A DNA stretch of 64,000 nt from Litoribacillus peritrichatus (GCF_039537985.1 NZ_BAABBN010000004.1:1692492-1756491); one strand, 5' to 3'; shown: positions 51,192-60,858, counted from the stretch's first letter. Notes: generated by a model not told the origin, from the sequence alone. Program-made: numbers and translations.

Positions 51192-53420
51192 ATGACTCAG
51201 CAATCGCCGCATGACGAGCTAATAATTTTTGAGGATGACCACCACGATGAGACGCCAGATAATGACGCTCAACCGTGGAAAATGCTCGTGGTCGATGACG
51301 AACAACAAATGCACAAAGCAACCTCCTTTGCTTTGCAAGGCTTCACATTCGAAGATAAGCCTCTTGATATTATTTCCGCATTTTCTGGCGCAGAAGCCAG
51401 AGAAATATTAAGCAAAGATAACGACATTGCCTGCATCCTGCTGGATGTTGTGATGGAAACAGAGAATGCAGGGCTGGATTTAGTCGGCTATATTCGCGAC
51501 GAACTGCAAAACAACTCTGTCCGTATTATTTTAAGAACAGGTCAGCCCGGTTATGCCCCGGAGCTCGAAGTCATCAGTAAATATGACATCAATGACTACA
51601 AAGCCAAAAGTGAACTGACCCGAACCAAGTTAATCACTGCGCTAACCTCCGCTCTTCGATCTTATGAGCAAATAAAAGCGATGGAAGCCGGTCAGGCAGG
51701 CTTAGAGTATATCGTTACGTCTTCCAGGGAACTGTTCCAGGAGCGTTCGATCGAGAAGTTAGCAAAAGACATCATTCAACCGTTTTCCCGTTTGGCTCAC
51801 GTAGCACCGGAAGACGTTTTGGTTTGCGGTGCTCACAAGTCGAGCAAAACCGGTCAGGCAGTGGTGCTTGCATCAGGTGAAAATATCGCAGCCGGCAAAG
51901 ACACACTGCTAGATGATCTCGATACTAAATACCAGGAAGTCATAACAGAAGCCCTGACCAACAAGCAGAGTAACTTCGACGGCTCTGCCCTGTGTTTGTA
52001 TGCAGATACGCCTTCCGGTCACAAGCTGGCCATCGCAAGTACCACTCAGGTACCACTTAACTTCGTCAGTAAAAAACTACTGGCCGTTTACGGCGTTCAA
52101 ATTGCGGCTTCACTAGAAAACACCTACCTATTCGAACACATTAACGACATTGCTTATCAGGACAACCTCACGTCGCTGAAAAATCGCAACGGCTTCCTGG
52201 AAACCGTTCAGAACATGCTTGATAGCAGCAATGAAAAGCACATTTTGCTGTTAATCGACGTAGATAACTTCCAGGCTGTAAACGATGGCCTGGGCCATGA
52301 CATTGGCAACGAAGTGTTAAAGAAAGTCGCGCAAACCCTGCAATCCAACTTCAGTCAATGCCTCATTGGGCGCGCCAGTGGTGATACCTTCTGTGTCTAC
52401 TTGCCTGCTGACTCCATCGAAGAACAAGAAGCAGCCATTGAAAAACTGTACCAAGGATTCGCGAACACCATAAACATCGGTGACAATGAGCTTCCCATCT
52501 CTGTTTCTGTCGGGGTAGCTAGCACAGAAGAGTGTGAGAATAACTCCAACAACTTATTCAAAAATGCAGGCATCGCTCTCAAATACGCCAAGAGCAACAC
52601 CAAAGGAAAACACCAGTTCTTTGACTCGGCCATGGACGAACAACTGAAACTTCGTCTAAACGTCATCAAAGAATTGAAAGGCGCTATTGAAAACGATGAA
52701 ATGGTGCTCTTCTACCAACCCCAGTTTTGCCTCAAAACCAACCAATACATTGGCGTTGAAGCACTGATACGCTGGTTTAAGCCCGACGGCACCATTATTT
52801 CACCAATGGACTTCATTCCCGCCGCAGAAGACTCAGGACAAATTGTCCACATTGGCGAATGGGTTCTGAGAACTGCCTGCGCTCAACAAGTGGCATGGAT
52901 CAAGCAAGGTTTACCCCCATTAAGAATGGCCGTGAACATTTCCATGCGACAGTTTAAAGATCCTAATTTCATTGATTACGTATACGAAACGGTGAAATCA
53001 ACTGGCATAGACCCCAAACACCTGGAGCTTGAAGTCACCGAATCCATGGTCAGTGAAGATGCCATGGTATTCATCGACCAACTGTCCATGCTTCGCATGG
53101 ATGGCATTACCGTCGCCATAGACGACTTCGGTACCGGCTACTCGTCGCTCAGTTATTTACAGCGTCTGCCTGTCGACCGGGTAAAAATTGACCGTTCGTT
53201 CATACGACGCGTAGAAAGCAATGCCGGCGATAAAACCATTGTGTCTTTGATCGTTAAAATGGGTCATGAACTTAACCTACAGGTGATTGCGGAAGGCGTT
53301 GAAGATCAGGAACAAACTGAAGTCTTGCTGGAGCTGGGCTGTGACGAAGTTCAAGGTTTTTATTACGCGAAACCGATGCATCCGGACGACGTAAAAAGCC
53401 TGCTACTTAGTAAAAGTTAA
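51192..53420 (+). CDS. Response regulator with DUF3369, degenerate GGDEF and EAL domains
   Basis: A 742-residue cyclic di-GMP effector. The receiver (30-150) has VVDDEQ and phospho-acceptor D85 in ILLDVVMETE. DUF3369 (160-310) follows, then GGDEF (320-480), where the active motif is SGDTF (396-400), so cyclase activity is unlikely. EAL (490-735) keeps VEALIRW (523-525), LEVTESMV, DDFGTGYSSL (644-653) and AEGVE, so it should hydrolyse cyclic di-GMP. Phosphorylation by the preceding kinase probably sets its activity. DUF3369 is more often seen with HD-GYP. Confidence 0.93.
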   Translation: MTQQSPHDELIIFEDDHHDETPDNDAQPWKMLVVDDEQQMHKATSFALQGFTFEDKPLDIISAFSGAEAREILSKDNDIACILLDVVMETENAGLDLVGYIRDELQNNSVRIILRTGQPGYAPELEVISKYDINDYKAKSELTRTKLITALTSALRSYEQIKAMEAGQAGLEYIVTSSRELFQERSIEKLAKDIIQPFSRLAHVAPEDVLVCGAHKSSKTGQAVVLASGENIAAGKDTLLDDLDTKYQEVITEALTNKQSNFDGSALCLYADTPSGHKLAIASTTQVPLNFVSKKLLAVYGVQIAASLENTYLFEHINDIAYQDNLTSLKNRNGFLETVQNMLDSSNEKHILLLIDVDNFQAVNDGLGHDIGNEVLKKVAQTLQSNFSQCLIGRASGDTFCVYLPADSIEEQEAAIEKLYQGFANTINIGDNELPISVSVGVASTEECENNSNNLFKNAGIALKYAKSNTKGKHQFFDSAMDEQLKLRLNVIKELKGAIENDEMVLFYQPQFCLKTNQYIGVEALIRWFKPDGTIISPMDFIPAAEDSGQIVHIGEWVLRTACAQQVAWIKQGLPPLRMAVNISMRQFKDPNFIDYVYETVKSTGIDPKHLELEVTESMVSEDAMVFIDQLSMLRMDGITVAIDDFGTGYSSLSYLQRLPVDRVKIDRSFIRRVESNAGDKTIVSLIVKMGHELNLQVIAEGVEDQEQTEVLLELGCDEVQGFYYAKPMHPDDVKSLLLSKS

Positions 53421-53448
53421 TCATACCTATTAGTTTTTCCAATGCTTT

Positions 53449-53485
53449 GTACCGGGCTCAGTCCTTGCTGAACCCGGTACTTTCG
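53449..53485 (+). terminator. Terminator of the kinase/EAL operon
   Basis: GTACCGGGCTCAG (53449-53461) pairs with CTGAACCCGGTAC (53468-53480), one mismatch, followed by TTTCG. The U-tract is short but the stem is strong. Confidence 0.65.
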
Positions 53486-53514
53486 TATAGCATACCGCGA
53501 TTATTTTAGACCTA

Positions 53515-53561
53515 TGGGTACAGTCATTTCCCCTTAAATATTCAAGGGTTATTGTACCCCA
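53515..53561 (+). promoter_or_regulatory. Two-part hairpin in the folE2 leader
   Basis: TGGGTACA (53515-53522) can pair with TGTACCC (53553-53559), enclosing CCCTT/AAGGG (53531-53535, 53544-53548). It ends 24 bases before the folE2 ATG, so it would be in the 5' leader. It might be a translational control element or an operator. I do not recognise a riboswitch class. Confidence 0.4.
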
Positions 53562-53584
53562 CAAAATCTAACGCTAGGATTCCT

Positions 53585-54544
53585 ATGTCAGTTACAAACC
53601 CTGCTGCCAATAAAGCCCTACCAGATGTGGCTCTAACCAGCCGCTCAAGTCATAACACAACTCTGGATTGGGTTGGCATGAGCGGAATCGCTCTGCCACT
53701 GGTCATCAAGGATGTTAACGAACCCGAACAACGCATTGACGCTAAAGTTCAGACTTACGTTAACCTGAACAACCCTCAGGTTAAAGGCATACATATGTCT
53801 CGCCTTTATTTACTGCTTATGAAATACGCAGAAAACGAGACAGTGACGGCAGCAGGATTACGTGAGTTTCTATCTCACTTACTGGACAGCCATCATGACA
53901 TCAGTGATCGCACTACCCTGAATTTAGATTTTGATTATTTAATCAAAAAGTCCGCGCTAAAAAGCCAGTTTGCAGGATGGAAAGATTACCCTGTTAATAT
54001 CAATGGCTTTCTGGAAAACGAAAAAGTGGTATTGGAGCTTTCAGTAAAAGTCCCTTACTCCTCCACTTGCCCTTGTTCCGCAGCACTGGCCAGACAACTG
54101 ATTCAAGAGCAATTCACTCAGGACTTCGAAGGTCGTAAAGACATCGACGTAAACGAAGTAGAAGCTTGGTTACGCTCTGAAAAAGGAACCTTCGCAACAC
54201 CTCACAGCCAACGCAGTACCGCTCACGTGGTTGTGCGTTTGGATGAATCCGCTCAGGACTTCCCTATTTCAGAATTGATCGACATCATCGAAGATGCTCT
54301 TCAAACACCAGTTCAGACCGCAGTGAAGCGTGAAGACGAACAAGAGTTTGCCCGCCTGAATGGACATAATCTGATGTTCTGTGAAGACGCAGCACGCCGG
54401 GTAAAAAATGCCTTAAATCAAAATTCAGAGTATCTGGATTTCTGGCTGCGTATCGAACACTTTGAAAGCCTTCACGCACATGATGCCGTAAGCATCACAA
54501 CAAAAGGCATTGAAGGCGGTTTCCAGCCTCATTTGCATCGCTAG
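53585..54544 (+). CDS. folE2: GTP cyclohydrolase FolE2
   Basis: A 319-residue type IB GTP cyclohydrolase that makes 7,8-dihydroneopterin triphosphate for folate or queuosine. VGMSGIALPLVI, RLYLLLMKYAE, FDYLIKKSALKSQFAGWKDYPV and the catalytic-Cys region VPYSSTCPCSAALARQ are typical, with TPHSQRSTAHVVVRL and VQTAVKREDEQEFARLNG. FolE2 uses other metals than zinc, and many bacteria induce it under zinc limitation. The frame opens at 53552, but ATG 53585 has TAGGAT six bases before it. hisI follows. Confidence 0.94.
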   Translation: MSVTNPAANKALPDVALTSRSSHNTTLDWVGMSGIALPLVIKDVNEPEQRIDAKVQTYVNLNNPQVKGIHMSRLYLLLMKYAENETVTAAGLREFLSHLLDSHHDISDRTTLNLDFDYLIKKSALKSQFAGWKDYPVNINGFLENEKVVLELSVKVPYSSTCPCSAALARQLIQEQFTQDFEGRKDIDVNEVEAWLRSEKGTFATPHSQRSTAHVVVRLDESAQDFPISELIDIIEDALQTPVQTAVKREDEQEFARLNGHNLMFCEDAARRVKNALNQNSEYLDFWLRIEHFESLHAHDAVSITTKGIEGGFQPHLHR

Positions 54545-54634
54545 TATCAAAACAGAATGCAAAGCCGTTTTAATAACAGCTTTGCATTATTCGCTGAAAG
54601 CCCCCCGTTTTATCCATTTTTTAAAAAGTGCATT

Positions 54635-55051
54635 ATGAGCAAACTGGACTGGAAACAACTGGAAAAAGAACCTGCTGGCAGTCAACATGATACGACTTCG
54701 GCGCTTGAAAGCCTTCGTTACAATGAAGATGGGCTTATTCCTGCGATCGCTCAACAGCATGGCACAGGTGAAGTACTGATGATGGCCTGGATGAACAAAC
54801 TGTCCATTGAGGAAACGTTAAAAACCGGTCGTGTTTGTTATTGGTCCCGCTCTCGTCAAACTTATTGGCGAAAAGGTGAAAGTTCTGGCCACCAACAGCA
54901 CTTGATTTCTATGGCGACCGACTGCGACGGCGATACTTTGCTGCTTCAGGTCGATCAAAAAGGCCCTGCTTGTCACACCAACCGCCGAAACTGCTTTTAC
55001 AATGAAATCACTAATGAACAATTAATCGTATCTGTCAATCCGATTAAATAA
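54635..55051 (+). CDS. hisI: Phosphoribosyl-AMP cyclohydrolase HisI
   Basis: HisI opens the adenine ring of PR-AMP in histidine synthesis. The 138 residues have the core GLIPAIAQQ, GEVLMMAWMNKLSIEETL, GRVCYWSRSRQTYWRKGESSGH, then D96-C-D-G-D100 (Mg) and zinc cysteines C97, C113 (CHTNRRNC) and C120. No hisE is fused or adjacent. The frame opens at 54557, but ATG 54635 gives the standard start. It sits 90 bases after folE2, away from any his operon, so it may be a second copy. Confidence 0.94.
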   Translation: MSKLDWKQLEKEPAGSQHDTTSALESLRYNEDGLIPAIAQQHGTGEVLMMAWMNKLSIEETLKTGRVCYWSRSRQTYWRKGESSGHQQHLISMATDCDGDTLLLQVDQKGPACHTNRRNCFYNEITNEQLIVSVNPIK

Positions 55052-55065
55052 CTAGATTTCTAAAG

Positions 55066-55092
55066 AACCCTTGTTAAACTCTTACAAGGGTT
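55066..55092 (+). terminator. Hairpin after hisI
   Basis: AACCCTTGT (55066-55074) pairs perfectly with ACAAGGGTT (55084-55092), loop of 9. No T-run follows, so it is a weak or factor-dependent terminator. The rest of 55093-55293 holds the promoter region of the secretion operon with no site I can name. Confidence 0.45.
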
Positions 55093-55293
55093 AAGCCATA
55101 TCTCAATACTTTTTCACTCGCTACTCATACCACTAAAATAAGCTACACTTCCCATCATCACTGGTCTCATCGCAGATTTACTTACACCTATTTCTTCTAA
55201 ATTACCATTAACCCATTCATTTCATTAACAAAACTTAACACAAAACCTTACTAAGTTTGGTAAATTAACATTTAAGAATCAAAGGGTATAAAA

Positions 55294-57474
55294 GTGCAGC
55301 ATAATTTCAACACCAAGGACATGTTGTTGGGTTGTTTGTCTGTGGTATGCGATATCTTGCATCGACCTCACTCGCCTAACGCACTTACAGCAGGTTTGCC
55401 TTTAGTTGATAATCAACTGACGCCTAGCTTATTTATCCGTGCGTGTGAAAGAATTGGCTTCAATGCTTCTCTCGTTGAGCGTTCTCTTACCGAAATTCCC
55501 AGAGATGTCTTACCTTGTGTCCTGCTGCTAGACGACCATAAAGCCTTGGTGTTAACCGGCGTTGAAGATGACCCGGATACCTTCATGGTGATTGATCCTT
55601 CCGAAGAAGATCACCAAAACCATAAAGCCATACCGTTACAAGAATTAGAAGCGCAATACACAGGCCAATGTCTCTATTTACGTAATCAGTTTTCAATATC
55701 CGATAGCACTGACACGCTTGGCACCCAAGACAAACAAAAAGAACCGGCCAAAAACTGGATTCTCAAGACCCTAAAGTATTCCCGTAGCATCTATAGGGAT
55801 GTCATTCTTGCCAGTATCATGATTAACCTGTTTATTCTGGCAAATCCGCTGTTTGTAATGAACGTATACGACCGGGTTGTCCCCAATAATGCGGTTGAAA
55901 CGCTCTGGGTACTCGCGATCGGCGTCAGCATCGTTTTCTTTTTTGATTTCCTGATTAAAGTTTTGAGAAGTCATTTCATTGAAGTGGCAGGAAAAAAGCT
56001 CGATATCATTCTCTCTGCAAAACTGTTTCAAAAAGCGCTGGGCGTTCACTTTCAGTACGTGCCTAAATCCGTTGGCGGCTATGCTCAGAACATCCGTGAG
56101 TTCGACCACGTACGAAGCTTCTTTAGCTCAGTCACCATAACCACGTTGGTGGATTTCCCCTTCGCGATTTTATTCCTGATCGTTATTTTCAGCTTAGGTG
56201 GCCCAATTGTTATAGCACCGATCACGGCTGCCCTGCTCATTCTTGCCTATGGCTATTTCGCACAATGGCCGCTGCGCAAAGCCATCGAAAGATCTCAGGT
56301 CGCTTACGTTCAGAAAAATGCAAACCTCATTGAGTCCATTCAATCCCTGGAAACCATCCGGGCTTTTAATGCCGAAGGTCAACGCCAGAGTCAATGGGAA
56401 GAAAGCGTCGCTTTCTTAAGCCGAAACCAAGTGGAAATCAGGCGCATCTCGAACTCGGTCAGCCAGGTTTCCGGGTTTTTAACCCAACTTGTCAGTGTAT
56501 CTATCATCATTATTGGGGTTTACTTAATCACCGAGCACGAAATGAGTATGGGCGCCCTGATTGCCTGTGTGATGCTGGGCAGCCGTGCGGTTTCACCCAT
56601 GGCACAAGCTGCGAACCTGATCGCCCAATTCGAGCAAACCAAACAAGCGGTGGACACACTCAATCAATTATTAAGCCTACCCGATGATCAACTGCCAGAC
56701 AGCCGTTACATTTATCGCCCAGCCCTAAACGGTGATATTGAATTAAAGAACGTCAGTTTCAACTACCCGGAACAGAACCAGACAACTTTATCCAACCTGA
56801 ACATCCATATTAAAGCCGGTGAAAGAGTCGCTTTAATTGGCCGTGTCGGCTCAGGGAAATCAACCCTGGGTAAATTGCTCATGGGCTTATTTACTCCCAC
56901 ACAGGGCCAAATTCTGTTTGATGGCTTGGATCAAAAGCAAATCAATCCCGCTGACTGCAGAAATAACATTGGCTACATACCTCAGGACATTCAGGTGTTC
57001 AATGGTACATTGAGAGAGAACATCGCACTGAAGGCGCCTTATATCCCAGATCAGGAAGTTCTGAGAGTTTCGGACATATCATTACTTTCTGATTTCGCCA
57101 ATCATCACTCAGAAGGCTACAGCATGAAGGTTGGTGAACGCGGTGAAGGCTTGTCTGGTGGCCAACGCCAGCAACTGTCCATTGCCAGAGCGTTAGTAAA
57201 CGATCCTCCGATTATTTTTATGGACGAATGCACCAGCGCCATGGACAACCAGTCGGAACAAGCCATTGTTCAACAGTTTGACAAACACCTGTCAGGCAAA
57301 ACCCTGTTAGTCAGCACCCACAGAGCCTCACTCCTGAATCTGGTGAACCGCATTATTGTGCTTGAGAAAGGACGTATTATTGCGGACGGGCCAAAAGATC
57401 AAGTCATGGATGCCCTGAAACGCGGCTTGTTGCACACTCATCCGAGTAAAGCAAAACAAGAGGCGAATAGTTAA
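55294..57474 (+). CDS. Type I secretion ABC transporter (LapB-like)
   Basis: A 726-residue inner-membrane exporter for a large adhesin. The N-terminal C39-like domain (1-135, NALTAGLPLVDNQLTPSLFIRACERIG) resembles the inactive, peptidase-dead type of LapB. Six membrane helices (about 165-450) follow, then the ATPase with Walker A GRVGSGKSTLGK, signature LSGGQRQQLSIARAL and Walker B IIFMDECTSAMD (Cys in place of the usual Pro). GTG 55294 has AAGGG eight bases before it. It forms an operon with the HlyD, LuxR and TolC genes and faces the adhesin gene. Confidence 0.94.
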   Translation: MQHNFNTKDMLLGCLSVVCDILHRPHSPNALTAGLPLVDNQLTPSLFIRACERIGFNASLVERSLTEIPRDVLPCVLLLDDHKALVLTGVEDDPDTFMVIDPSEEDHQNHKAIPLQELEAQYTGQCLYLRNQFSISDSTDTLGTQDKQKEPAKNWILKTLKYSRSIYRDVILASIMINLFILANPLFVMNVYDRVVPNNAVETLWVLAIGVSIVFFFDFLIKVLRSHFIEVAGKKLDIILSAKLFQKALGVHFQYVPKSVGGYAQNIREFDHVRSFFSSVTITTLVDFPFAILFLIVIFSLGGPIVIAPITAALLILAYGYFAQWPLRKAIERSQVAYVQKNANLIESIQSLETIRAFNAEGQRQSQWEESVAFLSRNQVEIRRISNSVSQVSGFLTQLVSVSIIIIGVYLITEHEMSMGALIACVMLGSRAVSPMAQAANLIAQFEQTKQAVDTLNQLLSLPDDQLPDSRYIYRPALNGDIELKNVSFNYPEQNQTTLSNLNIHIKAGERVALIGRVGSGKSTLGKLLMGLFTPTQGQILFDGLDQKQINPADCRNNIGYIPQDIQVFNGTLRENIALKAPYIPDQEVLRVSDISLLSDFANHHSEGYSMKVGERGEGLSGGQRQQLSIARALVNDPPIIFMDECTSAMDNQSEQAIVQQFDKHLSGKTLLVSTHRASLLNLVNRIIVLEKGRIIADGPKDQVMDALKRGLLHTHPSKAKQEANS

Positions 57475-57475
57475 T

Positions 57476-58816
57476 ATGGTTCGCTCATCTTTGAAACGTG
57501 CAAGAGATATTGATCTGGCTTATATGGCCCCAAACCGGGCGGCAATGGAAGAACAAACGCCGTTTAAATCTAGATTGCTTATTTGGTCGGTATTTGCCTT
57601 TTTCTGCCTGTTTATTACATGGGCCTATGTGTCTGAAATTGATGAGATAGCACGTGGAGAGGGTAAAGTCATCCCATCCCAGCAGCTTCAGGTAATTCAA
57701 AATCTGGAAGGCGGGATTATTTCCGAGTTACTGGTTACGGAAGGCCAGCTGGTCAACAAAGACGATGTTTTGGTAAAAATTGACGACACCCAGTTCCAGT
57801 CATCTTTTAAAGAAACACGCTTACGGTTCCTTGAATTACAGGCCCGGGCTTCCCGCTTAAAAGCCGAATCGCAAGGTCACAGCAGTATAACCATTCCGGA
57901 AGAATTAAAAGAAGAAGCCATGCCCTTCATTCTGCAAGAACAAGGGCTGTTCTTAAAACGTAAAAACCAGCTGAAAGCGCAGCAGTCGACCATCAGAAAA
58001 CAAATTGCACAAACCGACGCCGAACTTAAGCAAATACAAACTGAGCAAAAACAAACCAAACGTTCGCTGAAACTTGCCGAAAAAGAATTCAACATACTGT
58101 CTCCGATGATTGAGAGCGGCGCGGTCTCAGAAGTGGAAATCATTCGGGCCGAAAAAGAAGTGGTTAAACTGGAAACTCAAATCAGCTCACTTAATCTGTC
58201 GTTACCGGTATTGGCCGCTCAGGTTGAAGAGCTTGAGAGCAAGCTGTCTGAGATTAACCTCAAACATCAGAGTGAGGCCTACGTCGAACTTTCAGAAGTG
58301 TCCGCTGAAATCACACGTTTGGTGGAATCCGAAGATGCACTTCAGGACAAAGTCTCCAGAACAGCGGTTCGGTCGCCTGTGAAAGGGACAGTCAAGCAAG
58401 TGATGATTAATACTGTAGGCGGCGTGGTTCAACCGGGCATGGACATTCTCAGTATCGTCCCAATTGAAGACTCGCTATTAATTGAGTCAAGGGTCAGCCC
58501 AGCCGATATAGCCCGCATATACCCGGGTCAACGAGCCATTGTGAAGTTCACCGCTTACGACTTTGCGATTTACGGCGGTTTAGAAGGCTCTGTGGTTCAC
58601 ATCAGTGCAGACTCCCTCACCAACGACAAAGATGAAACCTATTATTTAGTTCGGGTGAAAACAGACCAGAACTATCTAGAAAAGAACCACACCCAATTAC
58701 CTATTATCCCGGGTATGACCACCAACGTAGACATTTTAACTGGCAAAAAAACAATTATGAATTACCTGTTAAAACCTATCTTTAAAGCAAAAGAGCGAGC
58801 GTTGACCGAAAAATGA
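57476..58816 (+). CDS. Type I secretion periplasmic adaptor, HlyD family (LapC-like)
   Basis: A 446-residue membrane-fusion protein. One N-terminal helix (LLIWSVFAFFCLFITWAYV, about 32-52) is followed by the lipoyl half (EIARGEGKVIPSQQLQVIQNLEGGII), a long coiled coil (120-290), the second half (VRSPVKGTVKQVMINTVGGVVQPGMDI) and a C-terminal beta domain with GMTTNVDILTGKKTIMNYLLKPI, a hallmark of type I adaptors. It starts 1 base after the ABC gene and overlaps the LuxR gene by 4 bases. Confidence 0.95.
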   Translation: MVRSSLKRARDIDLAYMAPNRAAMEEQTPFKSRLLIWSVFAFFCLFITWAYVSEIDEIARGEGKVIPSQQLQVIQNLEGGIISELLVTEGQLVNKDDVLVKIDDTQFQSSFKETRLRFLELQARASRLKAESQGHSSITIPEELKEEAMPFILQEQGLFLKRKNQLKAQQSTIRKQIAQTDAELKQIQTEQKQTKRSLKLAEKEFNILSPMIESGAVSEVEIIRAEKEVVKLETQISSLNLSLPVLAAQVEELESKLSEINLKHQSEAYVELSEVSAEITRLVESEDALQDKVSRTAVRSPVKGTVKQVMINTVGGVVQPGMDILSIVPIEDSLLIESRVSPADIARIYPGQRAIVKFTAYDFAIYGGLEGSVVHISADSLTNDKDETYYLVRVKTDQNYLEKNHTQLPIIPGMTTNVDILTGKKTIMNYLLKPIFKAKERALTEK

Positions 58817-59439
58817 GTTCGACTCCTTCTCCCCCTATCAATATCCTGGCCATCGTTCACCCAGAGAACGAGCAGCGACTGAAACAGGCGCTCAGGCAAG
58901 AATTTAATCTTCACACGGCAAACAGTGTGGACGAGGCCTCATTTGTGCTTGCTCAACAAATTCCATCCATCGTACTTGTTGAACAAAGCTTAACCTGTGA
59001 TATAGTGCGCACCGAAATTAGCAAGTACCAACATACACCAATCCTTTTGACCCCCGTTCCCTCCTTTGCGGAAGGCATAACGGCATTACAACAAGGGTTC
59101 AAAGGTTACGGTAACTTGTACAGCCACAGAGACAGACTGATCGCAGCGATCAAACTGGTCATGACCGGTGAAACCTGGCTTGGCGTTGCCATTACTGAAG
59201 GTATTAAACAATATACGAACAATAAGAAAACTTCTGACAATGCTCACCTGCTCAAATCTCTCACAGAAAGAGAATATGGTGTGACCACAGAAGTAATAAC
59301 GGGTTCTTCCAATCGGGTTATTGGTGAAAAACTCAATATCTCCGAGCGGACTGTTAAAGCGCATTTGTCAGCTATCTACGAGAAGTTAGGCGTCAGAAAC
59401 AGAACCGAACTCATTATTAATTACCAAAACGACTTTTAA
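58813..59439 (+). CDS. LuxR-type regulator with degenerate receiver
   Basis: A 208-residue regulator. The C-terminal helix-turn-helix is intact: LTEREYGVTTEVITGSSNRVIGEKLNISERTVKAHLSAIYEKLGVRN. The N-terminal half has the receiver fold, but the acidic pocket reads IVHPEN, the phospho-acceptor strand IVLVEQSL has Glu where Asp is expected, and the Lys of GxxGYxxK is lost (GYGNLYS). It is thus probably phosphorylation-independent. Its place inside the secretion operon, with ATGA overlap to the adaptor gene, suggests control of adhesin or secretion genes. Confidence 0.85.
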   Translation: MSSTPSPPINILAIVHPENEQRLKQALRQEFNLHTANSVDEASFVLAQQIPSIVLVEQSLTCDIVRTEISKYQHTPILLTPVPSFAEGITALQQGFKGYGNLYSHRDRLIAAIKLVMTGETWLGVAITEGIKQYTNNKKTSDNAHLLKSLTEREYGVTTEVITGSSNRVIGEKLNISERTVKAHLSAIYEKLGVRNRTELIINYQNDF

Positions 59440-59451
59440 CTTGTTCCGGAA

Positions 59452-60858
59452 ATGAATATGACAAACAAACTAGCAACTTCTCTCACCAGGCATCTCAAAC
59501 CCATAATAAAATCCATTGGCTGTATCAGTGTAATTTCATTCAGTAGCGTTCTGCATGCTAACAGCCTTGAACAAACCATCCGGGTCGCGGTAACTAACCA
59601 CCCGGAAGTAAAAGCTCAGATCAAAGAACATGCATCCCGAAGAGACGAAGAGCAAAAAGCATTTTCGCGTTATCTTCCACAAATACTGATTACTGCGGGC
59701 ATTGGCCCTGAGAACAGCGACAATAACACAACTCGCTCCATCAGCGGCGGCGGCTCAGAAAGCCTTCGCCGAGAAGAAGCTCAGGTATTAGTCACTCAAA
59801 ACCTGTTCGACGGCTTCAAGATGCAAAACGAACGTGCCCGGGAGCAAGCCCGCATCGACAGTGCGGATTTCGAATTACTGGAAGTGGCAGAAGACGTCGC
59901 CATTCGTGCGGTTGAAGCTTACATTCAAGTGGTTGAAGCCAACCTGATTGTAAAAAACAGTAAAAATAACCTTCTGGCTCATCAACGCATTTATGATCAA
60001 ATCCAAATCAGGGTAAGATCCGGGGCGGACAACAAAGCCAATATCAGCCAGATACGCGCCCGTTTAGCCTTAGCTGGTTCCAATTTGGAAACTTCGCTGA
60101 ATAACCTGTACGACGCTGAAAGCCAATATTATGAGCTGGTTGGGATCAACCCACCGACCATCACCAACATGCCGTATTTTGGCTACGAATTGCCTGTGGA
60201 TAAAACTGCCGCCATTCAAAATGCGCTGTCAAATCACCCTTCTGTACTGGCAGGCCGACAAGAGCTCCGCGCCCAGGAATTCAATGTGGATGCAACCAAA
60301 GGCGATTACTACCCGACCTTTTTTCTTGAGTCTGGCGCATCCTGGAATCAGAACCTGGACGGCACCGAAGGCAATAACCACGATGCCTACATCATGTTAA
60401 AAATGGAATACGATCTGTTCCAGGGCGGCTTTACCGAAGCCAGTGAGCGCCAGGCTATGAGCCAGTTCGAAAAAGCCCGATATCAGCTCGACCGGGAAAT
60501 GCGGGAAGTACGTAAAAATGCAGAAGTTGCCTGGAACGCCTATCGTTCATCAGAAAACCGTACAGGTTTCCTGAAAGATTACGTAGCATCCACCAAAGAG
60601 ACACAAAAAGCCTACGAACAACAGTTCCGAATTGGCCAACGTAGCTTATTGGATGTACTAGACTCAGAAAATGAACTTTTAAGAGCTGAAAACCAATTAG
60701 TTCAGGCCCAGCGTGAGTTCACCTTGGCTCAGTATCAGGTTTTAAGAACGCAAGGTAACTTGCTGTCATCGCTCGATGTCCAAACACCTGAAACTGAAAA
60801 ACTGCCTGAGTACACACCACCAGACAGACCATTTCTGAATTCAGAAGTGAATTACTAA
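59452..60858 (+). CDS. TolC-family outer-membrane channel (LapE/AggA-like)
   Basis: A 468-residue outer-membrane protein with a signal peptide (ending SSVLHANS), ANSLEQTIRVAVTNHPEVKA as the first TolC repeat, LVTQNLFDGFKMQNERAREQARI, VEAYIQVVEANLIV, then the second repeat LSNHPSVLAGRQELRAQEFNV, LKMEYDLFQGGFTEASERQAM and FRIGQRSLLDVLDSENELL. It completes the type I secretion channel. ATG 59452 and ATG 59458 are both possible; GGA fits the second slightly better. It follows the LuxR gene by 12 bases. Confidence 0.94.
   Translation: MNMTNKLATSLTRHLKPIIKSIGCISVISFSSVLHANSLEQTIRVAVTNHPEVKAQIKEHASRRDEEQKAFSRYLPQILITAGIGPENSDNNTTRSISGGGSESLRREEAQVLVTQNLFDGFKMQNERAREQARIDSADFELLEVAEDVAIRAVEAYIQVVEANLIVKNSKNNLLAHQRIYDQIQIRVRSGADNKANISQIRARLALAGSNLETSLNNLYDAESQYYELVGINPPTITNMPYFGYELPVDKTAAIQNALSNHPSVLAGRQELRAQEFNVDATKGDYYPTFFLESGASWNQNLDGTEGNNHDAYIMLKMEYDLFQGGFTEASERQAMSQFEKARYQLDREMREVRKNAEVAWNAYRSSENRTGFLKDYVASTKETQKAYEQQFRIGQRSLLDVLDSENELLRAENQLVQAQREFTLAQYQVLRTQGNLLSSLDVQTPETEKLPEYTPPDRPFLNSEVNY

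Noticed and set aside
53585..55051. folE2-hisI as a proven zinc-independent pair
   Set aside because: HisI keeps C97, C113 and C120, the expected zinc ligands, and no convincing Zur box was found.
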